The notes under the pieces are model-generated. The model was not told where the DNA came from. It saw only the letters and a list, made by a program, of their open reading frames with translations, and did not search any database. A stretch of 64,000 bases of DNA from Siphonodentalium dalli (lineage: Eukaryota; Mollusca; Scaphopoda; Gadilida; Siphonodentaliidae), in contig CP136063.1 of assembly GCA_032622095.1 (NCBI GenBank), forward strand, positions 272,793,426 to 272,857,425. The letters run 5' to 3'. How positions within the stretch are numbered: position 1 is the stretch's first letter; each line of letters starts with the position of its first letter. Positions 49,938-62,418 of the stretch are shown one piece after another. The position numbers were made by a program, and so were the translations under genes.

Positions 49938-52042
49938 ATTCCTGGTTTTTTATAAATAAATAACGCTCATTGTTATATAGTCTATTCTTGGTATGTTTCA
50001 AATAAAGAGCGTTCATTGTTAGTATATTCCTGGTATGTTACAAATAAAGAGCATTCATTGTTATTCTATTCCTGGTATGTTACAAATAACGAGCGTTCAT
50101 TGCTAGTCTATTCCCGTTATGTTACAAATAAAGAGCGTTCATTGTTAGACTATTACTGGTATGTTACACATAAAGAGCGTTCATTGTTTGTATTATTCCT
50201 GGTATGTTACAAATAAAGAACGCTCATTGTTAGTCTATTCCTGGTATGTTACAAATAAAGAACGTTCATTTTTAGTCTATCCCTGGTATGTTACAATAAA
50301 GAGCGTCATTGTTAGTCTATTCCTGGTATGTTACAAATAAAGAGCGTTCATTGTTAGTCTATTCATGGTATGTTACAAATAAAGAACGTCCATTGTTATT
50401 CTTATTCATGGTATGTTACAAATAAAGAGCGTTCATTGTTAGTCTTATTCCTGGTATGATACACATAAAAAGCGTTCATTGTTAGTCTACTCATTGTATG
50501 TTACCAATAAAGACCGTTCATTGTTAGTCTTAGTCATGGTATGTTACAAATTAAGAGCGTTCATTGTTAGTATATTCATGGTATGTTACAAATAAAGATC
50601 GTTCATTGTTAGTCATATTCCTGGTATGTTACAAATAAAGAGCGTTCAATGTTAGTCTTACTCATTGTATGTTAAAAATAAAGACCGTTCATTGTTAGTC
50701 TTAGTCATGGTATGTTAGAAATAAAGAGCTTTCCTTGTTAGTATATTCATTGTATGTTACAAATAAAGATCGTTCATTGTTAGTCTTATTCCTGGTATGT
50801 TACACATAAAGAGCGTTCATTGTTAGTCTACTCATTGTATGTTACCAATAAAGACTGTTCAGTGTTAGTCTTAGTCATGGTATGTTACAAATAAAGAACG
50901 CTCATTGTTAGTCTTATTCCTGGTATGTTACAAATAACGAACTCTCATTGTTAGTCTTATTCCTGGTATGTTACTAATAAAGAGCGTTCATTGTTAGTCT
51001 AGTCCTTGTATGTTACAAATAAAGAACGCTCATTGATAGTCTTACTCCTGGTATGTAACCAACAAAGAACGTCCATTGTTAGTCTTATTCATGGTATGTT
51101 ACAAATAAAGAGCGTTTACTGTTAATATATTCCTGGTATATAACTAACAAAGAACGTCTATTGTTGGTATATTCCTGGTATGTTACAAATAAAGCGCGTT
51201 CATAGTTAGTCTTACTCATGGTATGGTACAAATAAAGAGCGTTCATTGCTAGTATTATTCCTGGTATGTAACCAGCAAAGAACGTCCATTGTTAGTCTTA
51301 TTCGTTGTATGCTACAAATAAGGAGCGTTTATTGCTAGTCTTAATCCTGGTATGTAACCAACAAAGAACGTCCATTGTTAGTCTTATTCATGGTATGTTA
51401 AAAATAAAGAGCGTTCATTGCTAGTCTTATTTCTGGTATGTAACCAACAAAGAACGTCATTTGTTAGTCTTATTCACTTATTCATTGTATGTTACAAATA
51501 AAGAGCGTTCATTGATAGTCTTATTCCTGCTATGTAACCAACAAAGAACGTCCACTGTTAGTCTTACTCCTGGTATGTTACAAATAAAGAGCGTTCATTG
51601 TTAGTCTTACTCCTGGTATGTTACAAATAAAGAGCGTTCATTGCTAGTCTTATTCCTGGATTCTAACCAACAAAGAACGTCCATTGTTAGTCTTATTCAT
51701 GGTATGTTACAAATAAAGAGAGTTCATTGCTAGTCTTATTCCTGGTATGTAACCAACACAGAACGTCCATTGTTAGTCTTATTCATGGTATGTTACAAAT
51801 AAAGAGCGTTCATTGCTAGTCTTATTCCTGGTATGTTACAAATAAATAGCGTTCATTGTTAGTCTATTCCTGGTATGTTACAAATAAAGAACGCTCATTG
51901 TTAGTCTATTCCTGGTATGTTACAAATAAAGAACGCTCATTGTTAGTCTATTCCTGGTATGTTACAAATAAAGAGCGTTCATTGTTAGTCTATGCCTGGT
52001 ATGTTACAAATAAAGAACGCTCATTGTTAGTCTATTCCTGGT
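44614..52042 (+). repeat. Satellite array block 7
   Basis: Satellite from R copy 6 to the first full-length spacer. The second 16,163-bp unit ends at 50025-50148. From there to about 51.8 kb the sequence follows 23.7-25.46 kb (dimer region with GTAACCAGCAAAG near 51266), not 33.99 kb onward. At about 51.84 kb it switches to the pure 42-bp run that precedes every L spacer. No gene is seen. Confidence 0.93.
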
Positions 52043-53124
52043 CACTATAGTCTATTACTAATGCAAAACCTCCATATCTTTCTGATAATAGCTTTAACGA
52101 TATAACATTCAGCATGCATAATTGTTACCATCATATATTGTTACTTCTTGGAATTTGAATACGTGTAACTCGTATTCGCTCATCAGCCATATTCTAATTA
52201 ATAGCAGCATGTATAATGTGCATGTTCTGCACGCAGACTGTGACGCAGTATACTCGAGACATAACATATGGATCAATGCTATGTCACGATTGTCATTTGT
52301 GTCTTTATTTACACAGTCCATGCTCTTAAACAGAATGTATTGAAACCCAAATTATGAAGCCAATATTGAAATAGTGCATTACTCAAAACCAAATGCTATA
52401 TAGCTATTAGACAAAAATCCTATATATTTGGAAATGTTATTAGACCAAATCCTGTGTAGTTGGAAATTGTATGGTCTCACCCACAGTTGGACCCCTTTGG
52501 TACGTCCCTATTTGGCAATACCAGGTAATATATAAACCAAGTTTGATTTAAAAAACAAAAGCCAGTTACCCCAATGTGAGTGGTTTAGCTTTGTTATTTA
52601 ATTACGCTAACGCATGGTCATATTACCATATTTATTCTTGTCGACCACATCCATCGATAACTTATATAGTGCGTAGAAATAACCACACGGAACATGGTGC
52701 TGTTATCCCTCACACGAACAAGTACCCTTATGATTTTCGCGACGTTTGATTAATCTGCAAGGCCAGTGTCTAGTTGAAACATTCAAAAACATATATTCTT
52801 GAACTTTATTAACGCATGCCAAACTACTAGTGTTAGCGCTGCCACTTGACAAATTTGCTGATGGCAAAAATAATTCAAATTTGGCAAAAACAAAATTCCC
52901 GGTGAAATTAAGCCTCTGCGTGGTCTTTCCTCCACCCGTAAAATTGACAACGTCGTGTGTGTCCTTGCGGCTGGAACGACGATAAACCCTAACAAACAAA
53001 CAAACAAACATAGCAAATCCTCTTGTGATGCGCCCTTCTGATAAGGCAACCCTTCTATCGTGTTATTGTTTGATTATTGGTGTATTATGTGGTGATAAAC
53101 TAGAGATGCGAATATAATTATTAA
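52043..53124. repeat. Full-length L-M-R spacer, copy 1 (1,082 bp)
   Basis: The longest non-satellite stretch in the window: L (52043-52137), M (52138-52751) and R (52752-53124). The satellite on the left stops at monomer base 16 (TTAGTCTATTCCTGGT) and resumes on the right at about base 6 (CTACTCATGG), so about 10 bp of monomer phase is repeated across the spacer. M holds a ~33-bp imperfect direct pair (52406-52470) and many short AT-rich words. Minus- and plus-strand open frames of 70-102 codons overlap one another and have no recognisable domain. I see no terminal inverted repeats, LTRs, tRNA promoter boxes or poly(A) tail, so its class stays unknown. Confidence 0.88.
52406..52470 (+). repeat. 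Imperfect ~33-bp direct pair inside M
   Basis: Two adjacent units begin ATTAGAC (52406 and 52439). They share AAATCCT, then a TTGGAAAT block, and differ by a few bases and a small length change. The same pair is in the second M at 52406 + 4167. It is unrelated to the 42-bp monomer. Confidence 0.7.
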
Positions 53125-56100
53125 CTACTCATGGAATGTTACAAATAAAGAGCGTTCATTGCTAGTGTTATTCCTGGTATGTAACCAACAAAGAACGTCC
53201 ATTGTTAGTCTTATGCATTGTATGCTACAAGTAAGGAACGTTCATTGCTAGTCTTAATCCTGGTATGGAACCAACAAAGAACGTCCATTGTTAGTCTTAT
53301 TCACTGTATGTTACAAATAAAGAGCGTTTCTTGCTAGTCTTATTCCTGGTATGTAATCAACAAAGAATGTCCACTGCTAGTCTTACTCCTGGTAGGCTAC
53401 AAATAAAAAGCGTTCATTGTTATTCTTACTCCTGGTATGTTACAAATAAAGAGCGTCCATTGCTAGTCTTATTCCTGGAATGTAACCAACAAAGAACGTC
53501 CATTGTTAGTCTTATTCATGGTATGTTACAAATAAAGAGCGTTCATTGCTAGTCTTATTCCTGGTATGTAACCAACAAAGAACGTTCATTGTTAGTCTTA
53601 TTCATGGTATGTTACACATAAAGAGCGTTCATTGCTAGTCTTATTCCTGGTATGTTACAAATAAAGAGCGTTCATTGTTAGTCTATTCCTGGTATGTTAC
53701 AAATAAAGAACGCTCATTGCTAGTCTATTCCTGGTATGTTACAAATAAAGAGCGTTCATTGTTAGTCTATTCCTGGTATGTTACAAATAAAGAACGCTCA
53801 TTGTTCGTCTATTCCTGGTATGTTACAAATAAAGAGGGTTCATCGTTAGTCTATTCCTGGTTTGTTACAAATAAAGAACGCTCATTGTTAGTCTATTACT
53901 GGTATGTTACAAATAAAGAGCGTTCATCGTTAGTCTATTCCTGGTATGTTACAAATAAAGAACGCTCATCGTTTGTCTATTCCTGGTATGTTACAAATAA
54001 AGAACACTCATTGTTAGTCTATTCCTGGTATGTTATAAATAAAGAGTGTTCATTGTTAGTCTATTCCTGATATATTACACATAAAGAACGCTCATTGTTA
54101 GTCTTACTCCTGGTATGTTACATATAAAGAACGCACATTGTTAGTCTTACTCCTGATATGTTACAAATAAAGAGCGTTCATTGCTAGTCTATTCCTGTTA
54201 TGTTACAAATACAGAGCGTTCATTGTTAGACTATTCCTGGTATGTTACAAATAAAGAGCGTTCATTGTTAGTCTTACTCCTGGTATGTTACAAATAAAGA
54301 AAGCTCATTGTTAGTCTATTCCTGGTATGTTATAAATAAAGAGCGTTCATTGTTAGTCTTACTCCTGGTATGTTACCAATAAAGAACGCTCATTATTGGT
54401 ATATTCCTGGTATGTTACAAATAAAGAGCGTTCGATGTTAGTCCTACTCATTGTATGTTAAAAATAAAGACCGTTCATTGTTAGTCTTATTCCTGGTATG
54501 TTACAAATAAAGAGCGTTCATTGTTCGTCTATTCATGGTATGTAACCAACAAAGAGCGTCCATTGTTAGTCTTATTCATGGTATGTTACAAATAAAGAGC
54601 GTTCACTGTTAGTCACCTCCTGGTAAATAACCAATAATGAGCGTTCATTGTTAGTCTATTCCTGGTATGTTACAAATAAAGAGCGTTCATTGTTAGTCTA
54701 TTCATGGTATGTTACAAATAAAGAACGTCCATTGTCATTCTTATTCATGGTATGTTACAAATAAAGAGCGTTCATTGTTAGTCTTATTCCTGGTATGATA
54801 CACATAAAAAGCGTTCATTGTTAGTCTACTCATTGTATGTTACCAATAAAGACCGTTCAGTGTTAGTTTTAGTCATGGTATGTTACAAATTAAGAGCGTT
54901 CATTGTTAGTATATTCATGGTATGTTACAAATAAAGATCGTTCATTGTTAGTCATATTCCTGGTATGTTACAAATAAAGAGCGTTCAATGTTAGTCTTAC
55001 TCATTGTATGTTAAAAATAAAGACCGTTCATTGTTAGTCTTAGTCATGGTATGTTAGAAATAAAGAGCTTTCCTTGTTAGTATATTCATTGTATGTTACA
55101 AATAAAGATCGTTCATTGTTAGTCTTATTCCTGGTATGTTACACATAAAGAGCGTTCATTGTTAGTCTACTCATTGTATGTTACCAATAAAGACTGTTCA
55201 GTGTTAGTCTTAGTCATGGTATGTTACAAATAAAGAACGCTCATTGTTAGTCTTATTCCTGGTATGATACAAATAACGAACTCTCATTGTTAGTCTTATT
55301 CCTGGTATGTTACTAATAAAGAGCGTTCACTGTTAGTCTAGTCCTTGTATGTTACAAATAAAGAACGCTCATTGATAGTCTTACTCCTGGTATGTAACCA
55401 ACAAAGAACGTCCATTGTTAGTCTTATTCATGGTATGTTACAAATAAAGAGCGTTCACTGTTAATATATTCCTGGTATATAACTAACAAAGAACGTCTAT
55501 TGTTGGTATATTCCTGGTATGTTACAAATAAAGCGCGTTCATAGTTAGTCTTACTCATGGTATGGTACAAATAAAGAGCGTTCATTGCTAGTCTTATTTC
55601 TGGTATGTAACCAACAAAGAACGTCATTTGTTAGTCTTATTCACTTATTCATTGTATGTTACAAATAAAGAGCGTTCATTGATAGTCTTATTCCTGCTAT
55701 GTAACCAACAAAGAACGTCCACTGCTAGTCTTACTCCTGGTATGTTACAAATAAAGAGCGTTCATTGTTAGTCTTACTCCTGGTATGTTACAAATAAAGA
55801 GCGTTCATTGCTAGTCTTATTCCTGGATTCTAACCAACAAAGAACGTCCATTGTTAGTCTTATTCATGGTATGTTACAAATAAAGAGAGTTCATTGCTAG
55901 TCTTATTCCTGGTATGTAACCAACACAGAACGTCCATTGTTAGTCTTATTCATGGTATGTTACAAATAAAGAGCGTTCATTGCTAGTCTTATTCCTGGTA
56001 TGTTACAAATAAATAGCGTTCATTGTTAGTCTATTCCTGGTATGTTACAAATAAAGAACGCTCATTGTTAGTCTATTCCTGGTATGTTACAAATAAAGAA

Positions 56101-56209
56101 CGCTCATTGTTAGTCTATTCCTGGTATGTTACAAATAAAGAGCGTTCATTGTTAGTCTATGCCTGGTATGTTACAAATAAAGAACGCTCATTGTTAGTCT
56201 ATTCCTGGT
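53125..56209 (+). repeat. Satellite array block 8
   Basis: The 3,085-bp satellite part of the first 4,167-bp unit. It starts with the post-R arrangement (here with GCTAGTGTTATTCC where other copies read GCTAGTATTATTCC). It passes a 131-codon in-frame run (53675-54070) that lacks the GGTAAGTTAC monomer of other copies. Near 54.67 kb it omits a long piece of the 3.3 kb HOR, jumping from the marker monomer to the GGTATGATACACATAAAAAG region. No gene is seen. Confidence 0.94.
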
Positions 56210-59200
56210 CACTATAGTCTATTACTAATGCAAAACCTCCATATCTTTCTGATAATAGCTTTAACGATATAACATTCAGCATGCATAATTGTTACCATCA
56301 TATATTGTTACTTCTTGGAATTTGAATACGTGTAACTCGTATTCGCTCATCAGCCATATTCTAATTAATAGCAGCATGTATAATGTGCATGTTCTGCACG
56401 CAGACTGTGACGCAGTATACTCGAGACATAACATATGGATCAATGCTATGTCACGATTGTCATTTGTGTCTTTATTTACACAGTCCATGCTCTTAAACAG
56501 AATGTATTGAAACCCAAATTATGAAGCCAATATTGAAATAGTGCATTACTCAAAACCAAATGCTATATAGCTATTAGACAAAAATCCTATATATTTGGAA
56601 ATGTTATTAGACCAAATCCTGTGTAGTTGGAAATTGTATGGTCTCACCCACAGTTGGACCCCTTTGGTACGTCCCTATTTGGCAATACCAGGTAATATAT
56701 AAACCAAGTTTGATTTAAAAAACAAAAGCCAGTTACCCCAATGTGAGTGGTTTAGCTTTGTTATTTAATTACGCTAACGCATGGTCATATTACCATATTT
56801 ATTCTTGTCGACCACATCCATCGATAACTTATATAGTGCGTAGAAATAACCACACGGAACATGGTGCTGTTATCCCTCACACGAACAAGTACCCTTATGA
56901 TTTTCGCGACGTTTGATTAATCTGCAAGGCCAGTGTCTAGTTGAAACATTCAAAAACATATATTCTTGAACTTTATTAACGCATGCCAAACTACTAGTGT
57001 TAGCGCTGCCACTTGACAAATTTGCTGATGGCAAAAATAATTCAAATTTGGCAAAAACAAAATTCCCGGTGAAATTAAGCCTCTGCGTGGTCTTTCCTCC
57101 ACCCGTAAAATTGACAACGTCGTGTGTGTCCTTGCGGCTGGAACGACGATAAACCCTAACAAACAAACAAACAAACATAGCAAATCCTCTTGTGATGCGC
57201 CCTTCTGATAAGGCAACCCTTCTATCGTGTTATTGTTTGATTATTGGTGTATTATGTGGTGATAAACTAGAGATGCGAATATAATTATTAACTACTCATG
57301 GAATGTTACAAATAAAGAGCGTTCATTGCTAGTGTTATTCCTGGTATGTAACCAACAAAGAACGTCCATTGTTAGTCTTATGCATTGTATGCTACAAGTA
57401 AGGAACGTTCATTGCTAGTCTTAATCCTGGTATGGAACCAACAAAGAACGTCCATTGTTAGTCTTATTCACTGTATGTTACAAATAAAGAGCGTTTCTTG
57501 CTAGTCTTATTCCTGGTATGTAATCAACAAAGAATGTCCACTGCTAGTCTTACTCCTGGTAGGCTACAAATAAAAAGCGTTCATTGTTATTCTTACTCCT
57601 GGTATGTTACAAATAAAGAGCGTCCATTGCTAGTCTTATTCCTGGAATGTAACCAACAAAGAACGTCCATTGTTAGTCTTATTCATGGTATGTTACAAAT
57701 AAAGAGCGTTCATTGCTAGTCTTATTCCTGGTATGTAACCAACAAAGAACGTCCATTGTTAGTCTTATTCATGGTATGTTACACATAAAGAGCGTTCATT
57801 GCTAGTCTTATTCCTGGTATGTTACAAATAAAGAGCGTTCATTGTTAGTCTATTCCTGGTATGTTACAAATAAAGAACGCTCATTGCTAGTCTATTCCTG
57901 GTATGTTACAAATAAAGAGCGTTCATTGTTAGTCTATTCCTGGTATGTTACAAATAAAGAACGCTCATTGTTCGTCTATTCCTGGTATGTTACAAATAAA
58001 GAGGGTTCATCGTTAGTCTATTCCTGGTTTGTTACAAATAAAGAACGCTCATTGTTAGTCTATTACTGGTATGTTACAAATAAAGAGCGTTCATCGTTAG
58101 TCTATTCCTGGTATGTTACAAATAAAGAACGCTCATCGTTTGTCTATTCCTGGTATGTTACAAATAAAGAACACTCATTGTTAGTCTATTCCTGGTATGT
58201 TATAAATAAAGAGTGTTCATTGTTAGTCTATTCCTGATATATTACACATAAAGAACGCTCATTGTTAGTCTTACTCCTGGTATGTTACATATAAAGAACG
58301 CACATTGTTAGTCTTACTCCTGATATGTTACAAATAAAGAGCGTTCATTGCTAGTCTATTCCTGTTATGTTACAAATACAGAGCGTTCATTGTTAGACTA
58401 TTCCTGGTATGTTACAAATAAAGAGCGTTCATTGTTAGTCTTACTCCTGGTATGTTACAAATAAAGAAAGCTCATTGTTAGTCTATTCCTGGTATGTTAT
58501 AAATAAAGAGCGTTCATTGTTAGTCTTACTCCTGGTATGTTACCAATAAAGAACGCTCATTATTGGTATATTCCTGGTATGTTACAAATAAAGAGCGTTC
58601 GATGTTAGTCCTACTCATTGTATGTTAAAAATAAAGACCGTTCATTGTTAGTCTTATTCCTGGTATGTTACAAATAAAGAGCGTTCATTGTTCGTCTATT
58701 CATGGTATGTAACCAACAAAGAGCGTCCATTGTTAGTCTTATTCATGGTATGTTACAAATAAAGAGCGTTCACTGTTAGTCACCTCCTGGTAAATAACCA
58801 ATAATGAGCGTTCATTGTTAGTCTATTCCTGGTATGTTACAAATAAAGAGCGTTCATTGTTAGTCTATTCATGGTATGTTACAAATAAAGAACGTCCATT
58901 GTTATTCTTATTCATGGTATGTTACAAATAAAGAGCGTTCATTGTTAGTCTTATTCCTGGTATGATACACATAAAAAGCGTTCATTGTTAGTCTACTCAT
59001 TGTATGTTACCAATAAAGACCGTTCAGTGTTAGTTTTAGTCATGGTATGTTACAAATTAAGAGCGTTCATTGTTAGTATATTCATGGTATGTTACAAACA
59101 AAGATCGTTCATTGTTAGTCATATTCCTGGTATGTTACAAATAAAGAGCGTTCAATGTTAGTCTTACTCATTGTATGTTAAAAATAAAGACCGTTCATTG

Positions 59201-59894
59201 TTAGTCTTAGTCATGGTATGTTAGAAATAAAGAGCTTTCCTTGTTAGTATATTCATTGTATGTTACAAATAAAGATCGTTCATTGTTAGTCTTATTCCTG
59301 GTATGTTACACATAAAGAGCGTTCATTGTTAGTCTACTCATTGTATGTTACCAATAAAGACTGTTCAGTGTTAGTCTTAGTCATGGTATGTTACAAATAA
59401 AGAACGCTCATTGTTAGTCTTATTCCTGGTATGATACAAATAACGAACTCTCATTGTTAGTCTTATTCCTGGTATGTTACTAATAAAGAGCGTTCACTGT
59501 TAGTCTAGTCCTTGTATGTTACAAATAAAGAACGCTCATTGATAGTCTTACTCCTGGTATGTAACCAACAAAGAACGTCCATTGTTAGTCTTATTCATGG
59601 TATGTTACAAATAAAGAGCGTTCACTGTTAATATATTCCTGGTATATAACTAACAAAGAACGTCTATTGTTGGTATATTCCTGGTATGTTACAAATAAAG
59701 CGCGTTCATAGTTAGTCTTACTCATGGTATGGTACAAATAAAGAGCGTTCATTGCTAGTCTTATTTCTGGTATGTAACCAACAAAGAACGTCATTTGTTA
59801 GTCTTATTCACTTATTCATTGTATGTTACAAATAAAGAGCGTTCATTGATAGTCTTATTCCTGCTATGTAACCAACAAAGAACGTCCACTGCTA
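55728..59894 (+). repeat. 4,167-bp higher-order unit, copy 2
   Basis: Second copy of the unit with a full-length spacer at 56210-57291. The few base differences from copy 1 show these two units are separate in sequence rather than one segment written twice. A third, partial copy follows to 60471, where the M/satellite exchange begins. Confidence 0.82.
56210..57291. repeat. Full-length L-M-R spacer, copy 2 (1,082 bp)
   Basis: Repeat of the 52043-53124 spacer, shifted by 4,167 bp, with no difference noticed. L is 56210-56304, M is 56305-56918, R is 56919-57291. The left R joint here reads GTTTGATTAATCTGC, native M-to-R sequence, whereas solo R copies read GTTAGTCTAATCTGC. Confidence 0.88.
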
Positions 59895-60376
59895 GTCTTA
59901 CTCCTGGTATGTTACAAATAAAGAGCGTTCATTGTTAGTCTTACTCCTGGTATGTTACAAATAAAGAGCGTTCATTGCTAGTCTTATTCCTGGATTCTAA
60001 CCAACAAAGAACGTCCATTGTTAGTCTTATTCATGGTATGTTACAAATAAAGAGAGTTCATTGCTAGTCTTATTCCTGGTATGTAACCAACACAGAACGT
60101 CCATTGTTAGTCTTATTCATGGTATGTTACAAATAAAGAGCGTTCATTGCTAGTCTTATTCCTGGTATGTTACAAATAAATAGCGTTCATTGTTAGTCTA
60201 TTCCTGGTATGTTACAAATAAAGAACGCTCATTGTTAGTCTATTCCTGGTATGTTACAAATAAAGAACGCTCATTGTTAGTCTATTCCTGGTATGTTACA
60301 AATAAAGAGCGTTCATTGTTAGTCTATGCCTGGTATGTTACAAATAAAGAACGCTCATTGTTAGTCTATTCCTGGT
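57292..60376 (+). repeat. Satellite array block 9
   Basis: Counterpart of block 8 at +4,167 bp, ending in the pure 42-bp run (60190-60376) against the third short L spacer. Private base C at 59099 gives ACAAACAAAG. No gene is seen. Confidence 0.94.
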
Positions 60377-60471
60377 CACTATAGTCTATTACTAATGCAA
60401 AACCTCCATATCTTTCTGATAATAGCTTTAACGATATAACATTCAGCATGCATAATTGTTACCATCATATA
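60377..60471. repeat. L spacer, short form, copy 3 (95 bp)
   Basis: Same 95 bp and same satellite joint as at 19545 and 35708. It lies 4,167 bp after the L of the last full-length spacer, so the two spacer forms stand side by side in one tandem series. Confidence 0.9.
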
Positions 60472-62045
60472 AAGAGCGTTCACTGTTAATCTATTCCTGG
60501 TATATAACTAACAAAGAACGTCTATTGTTGGTATATTCCTGGTATGTTACAAATAAAGCGCGTTCATAGTTAGTCTTACTCATGGTATGGTACAAATAAC
60601 GAGCGTTCATTGCTAGTATTATTCCTGATATGTAACCAGCAAAGAACGTCCATTGTTAGTCTTATTCGTTGTATGCTACAAATAAGGAGCGTTTATTGCT
60701 AGTCTTAATCCTGGTATGTAACCAACAAAGAACGTCCATTGTTAGTCTTATTCATGGTATGTTAAAAATAAAGAGCGTTCATTGCTAGTCTTATTTCTGG
60801 TATGTAACCAACAAAGAACGTCAATTGTTAGTCTTATTCATTGTATGTTACAAATAAAGAGCGTTCATTGATAGTCTTATTCCTGCTATGTAACCAACAA
60901 AGAACGTCCACTGTTAGTCTTACTCCTGGTATGTTACAAATAAAGAGCGTTCATTGTTAGTCTTACTCCTGGTATGTTGCAAATAAAGAGCGTTCATTGC
61001 TAGTCTTATTCCTGGATTCTAACCAACAAAGAACGTCCATTGTTAGTCTTATTCATGGTATGTTACAAATAAAGAGAGTTCATTGCTAGTCTTATTCCTG
61101 GTATGTAACCAACACAGAACGTCCATTGTTAGTCTTATTCATGGTATGTTACAAATAAAGAGCGTTCATTGCTAGTCTTATTCCTGGTATGTTACAAATA
61201 AATAGCGTTCATTGTTAGTCTACTCCGGGTATGTTACAAATAAAGAACGCTCATTGTTAGTCTATTCCTGGTATGTTACAAATAAAGAACGCTCATTGTT
61301 AGTCTATTCCTGGCATGTTACAAATAAAGAGCGTTCATTGCTAGTCTTATTCCTGGTATATAACGAACAAAGAGCGTTCATTGTTAGTCTTACTCCTGGT
61401 ATGTTACGAATAAATAGCGTTCATTGTTAGTCTATTCCTGGTATGTTACAAATAAAGTGCGTTCATTGCTAGTCTTATTCCTGGTAGTCTTATTCCTGGT
61501 ATGTTACAAATAAAGAACGCTCATTGTTAGTCTATTCCTGGTATGTTACAAATAAAGAACGTCCATTGTTAGTCTTAATCCTGGTATGTTACAAATAAAG
61601 AACGTTCATTGCTAGTCTTATTCCTGGTATGTTACAAATAAGGAACGTCCATTGTTAGTATATTCCTGGTATGTTACAAATAAAGAGCATTCATTGTTAG
61701 TCTTACTCCTGGTATGTTACAAATAAAGAGCGCTCATTGTTAGTCTTATTCCTGGTATGTTACAAATAAAGAGCGTTCATTGTTAGTCTTATTCCTGGTA
61801 TGTTACAAATAAAGAGCGTTCATTGTTAGTTTATTCCTGGTATGTTACAAATAAGGAACGCCCATTGTTAGTCTTATTCCTGGTGTGTTACAAATAAAGA
61901 GCGTTCATTGTTAGTCTTATTCCTGGTATGTTACAAATAAAGAGCGTTCATTGTTAGTTTATTCCTGGTATGTTACAAATAAGGAACGCCCATTGTTAGT
62001 CTTATTCCTGGTATGTTACAAATAGAGAGCGTTCATTGTTAGTCT
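60472..62045 (+). repeat. Satellite block replacing M, copy 3
   Basis: The 1,574-bp counterpart of 19640-21213 at an offset of 40,832 bp, and of 35803-37376 at 24,669 bp, with the GGTAGTCTTATTCC junction at 61483. Confidence 0.9.
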
Positions 62046-62418
62046 AATCTGCAAGGCCAGTGTCTAGTTGAAACATTCAAAAACATATATTCTTGAACTT
62101 TATTAACGCATGCCAAACTACTAGTGTTAGCGCTGCCACTTGACAAATTTGCTGATGGCAAAAATAATTCAAATTTGGCAAAAACAAAATTCCCGGTGAA
62201 ATTAAGCCTCTGCGTGGTCTTTCCTCCACCCGTAAAATTGACAACGTCGTGTGTGTCCTTGCGGCTGGAACGACGATAAACCCTAACAAACAAACAAACA
62301 AACATAGCAAATCCTCTTGTGATGCGCCCTTCTGATAAGGCAACCCTTCTATCGTGTTATTGTTTGATTATTGGTGTATTATGTGGTGATAAACTAGAGA
62401 TGCGAATATAATTATTAA
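62046..62418. repeat. R spacer copy 9 (373 bp)
   Basis: R element in its 373-bp form, with the satellite-type left joint TTAGTCTAATCTGC. It is 40,832 bp right of copy 3 and the same by eye. Confidence 0.9.

Larger units (their letters stand above)
33923..50085 (+). repeat. 16,163-bp higher-order unit, copy 2
   Basis: Tandem partner of the preceding unit. Its right limit is set by 50149 (A), where the partner 33986 has G, and by agreement at 50024 and leftward. It inherits the single-base difference between the nested 6,864-bp copies (42144 C, 49008 A). Near-identity over 16 kb means either very recent amplification or a collapsed or duplicated assembly segment; the sequence alone cannot decide. 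Confidence 0.85.
51561..55727 (+). repeat. 4,167-bp higher-order unit, copy 1 (with full-length spacer)
   Basis: Matches the next 4,167 bp at constant offset: pure 42-bp run 51856 to 56023, spacer 52043 to 56210, in-frame run 53675 to 57842, marker monomer 54609 to 58776. The start lies right of the 51557 area, where this copy has ACTGTTAG and the others ACTGCTAG. Differences from copy 2 seen at 53586 (T/C), at about 54736 (C/T) and at about 54932 (T here, C at 59099). Confidence 0.82.

Noticed and set aside
52109-52343. Opposing open frames of 70 and 73 codons in L-M
   Set aside because: Short, on opposite strands over the same bases, found only in the full-length spacers, with no domain, ribosome context or splice evidence.
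52043-53124. Helitron, MITE, SINE or LTR identity for the L-M-R spacer
   Set aside because: No clear terminal inverted repeats, LTRs, A/B promoter boxes, poly(A) tail or reliable Helitron ends could be made out. The (AAAC)n tract is internal. Kept as an unclassified spacer.
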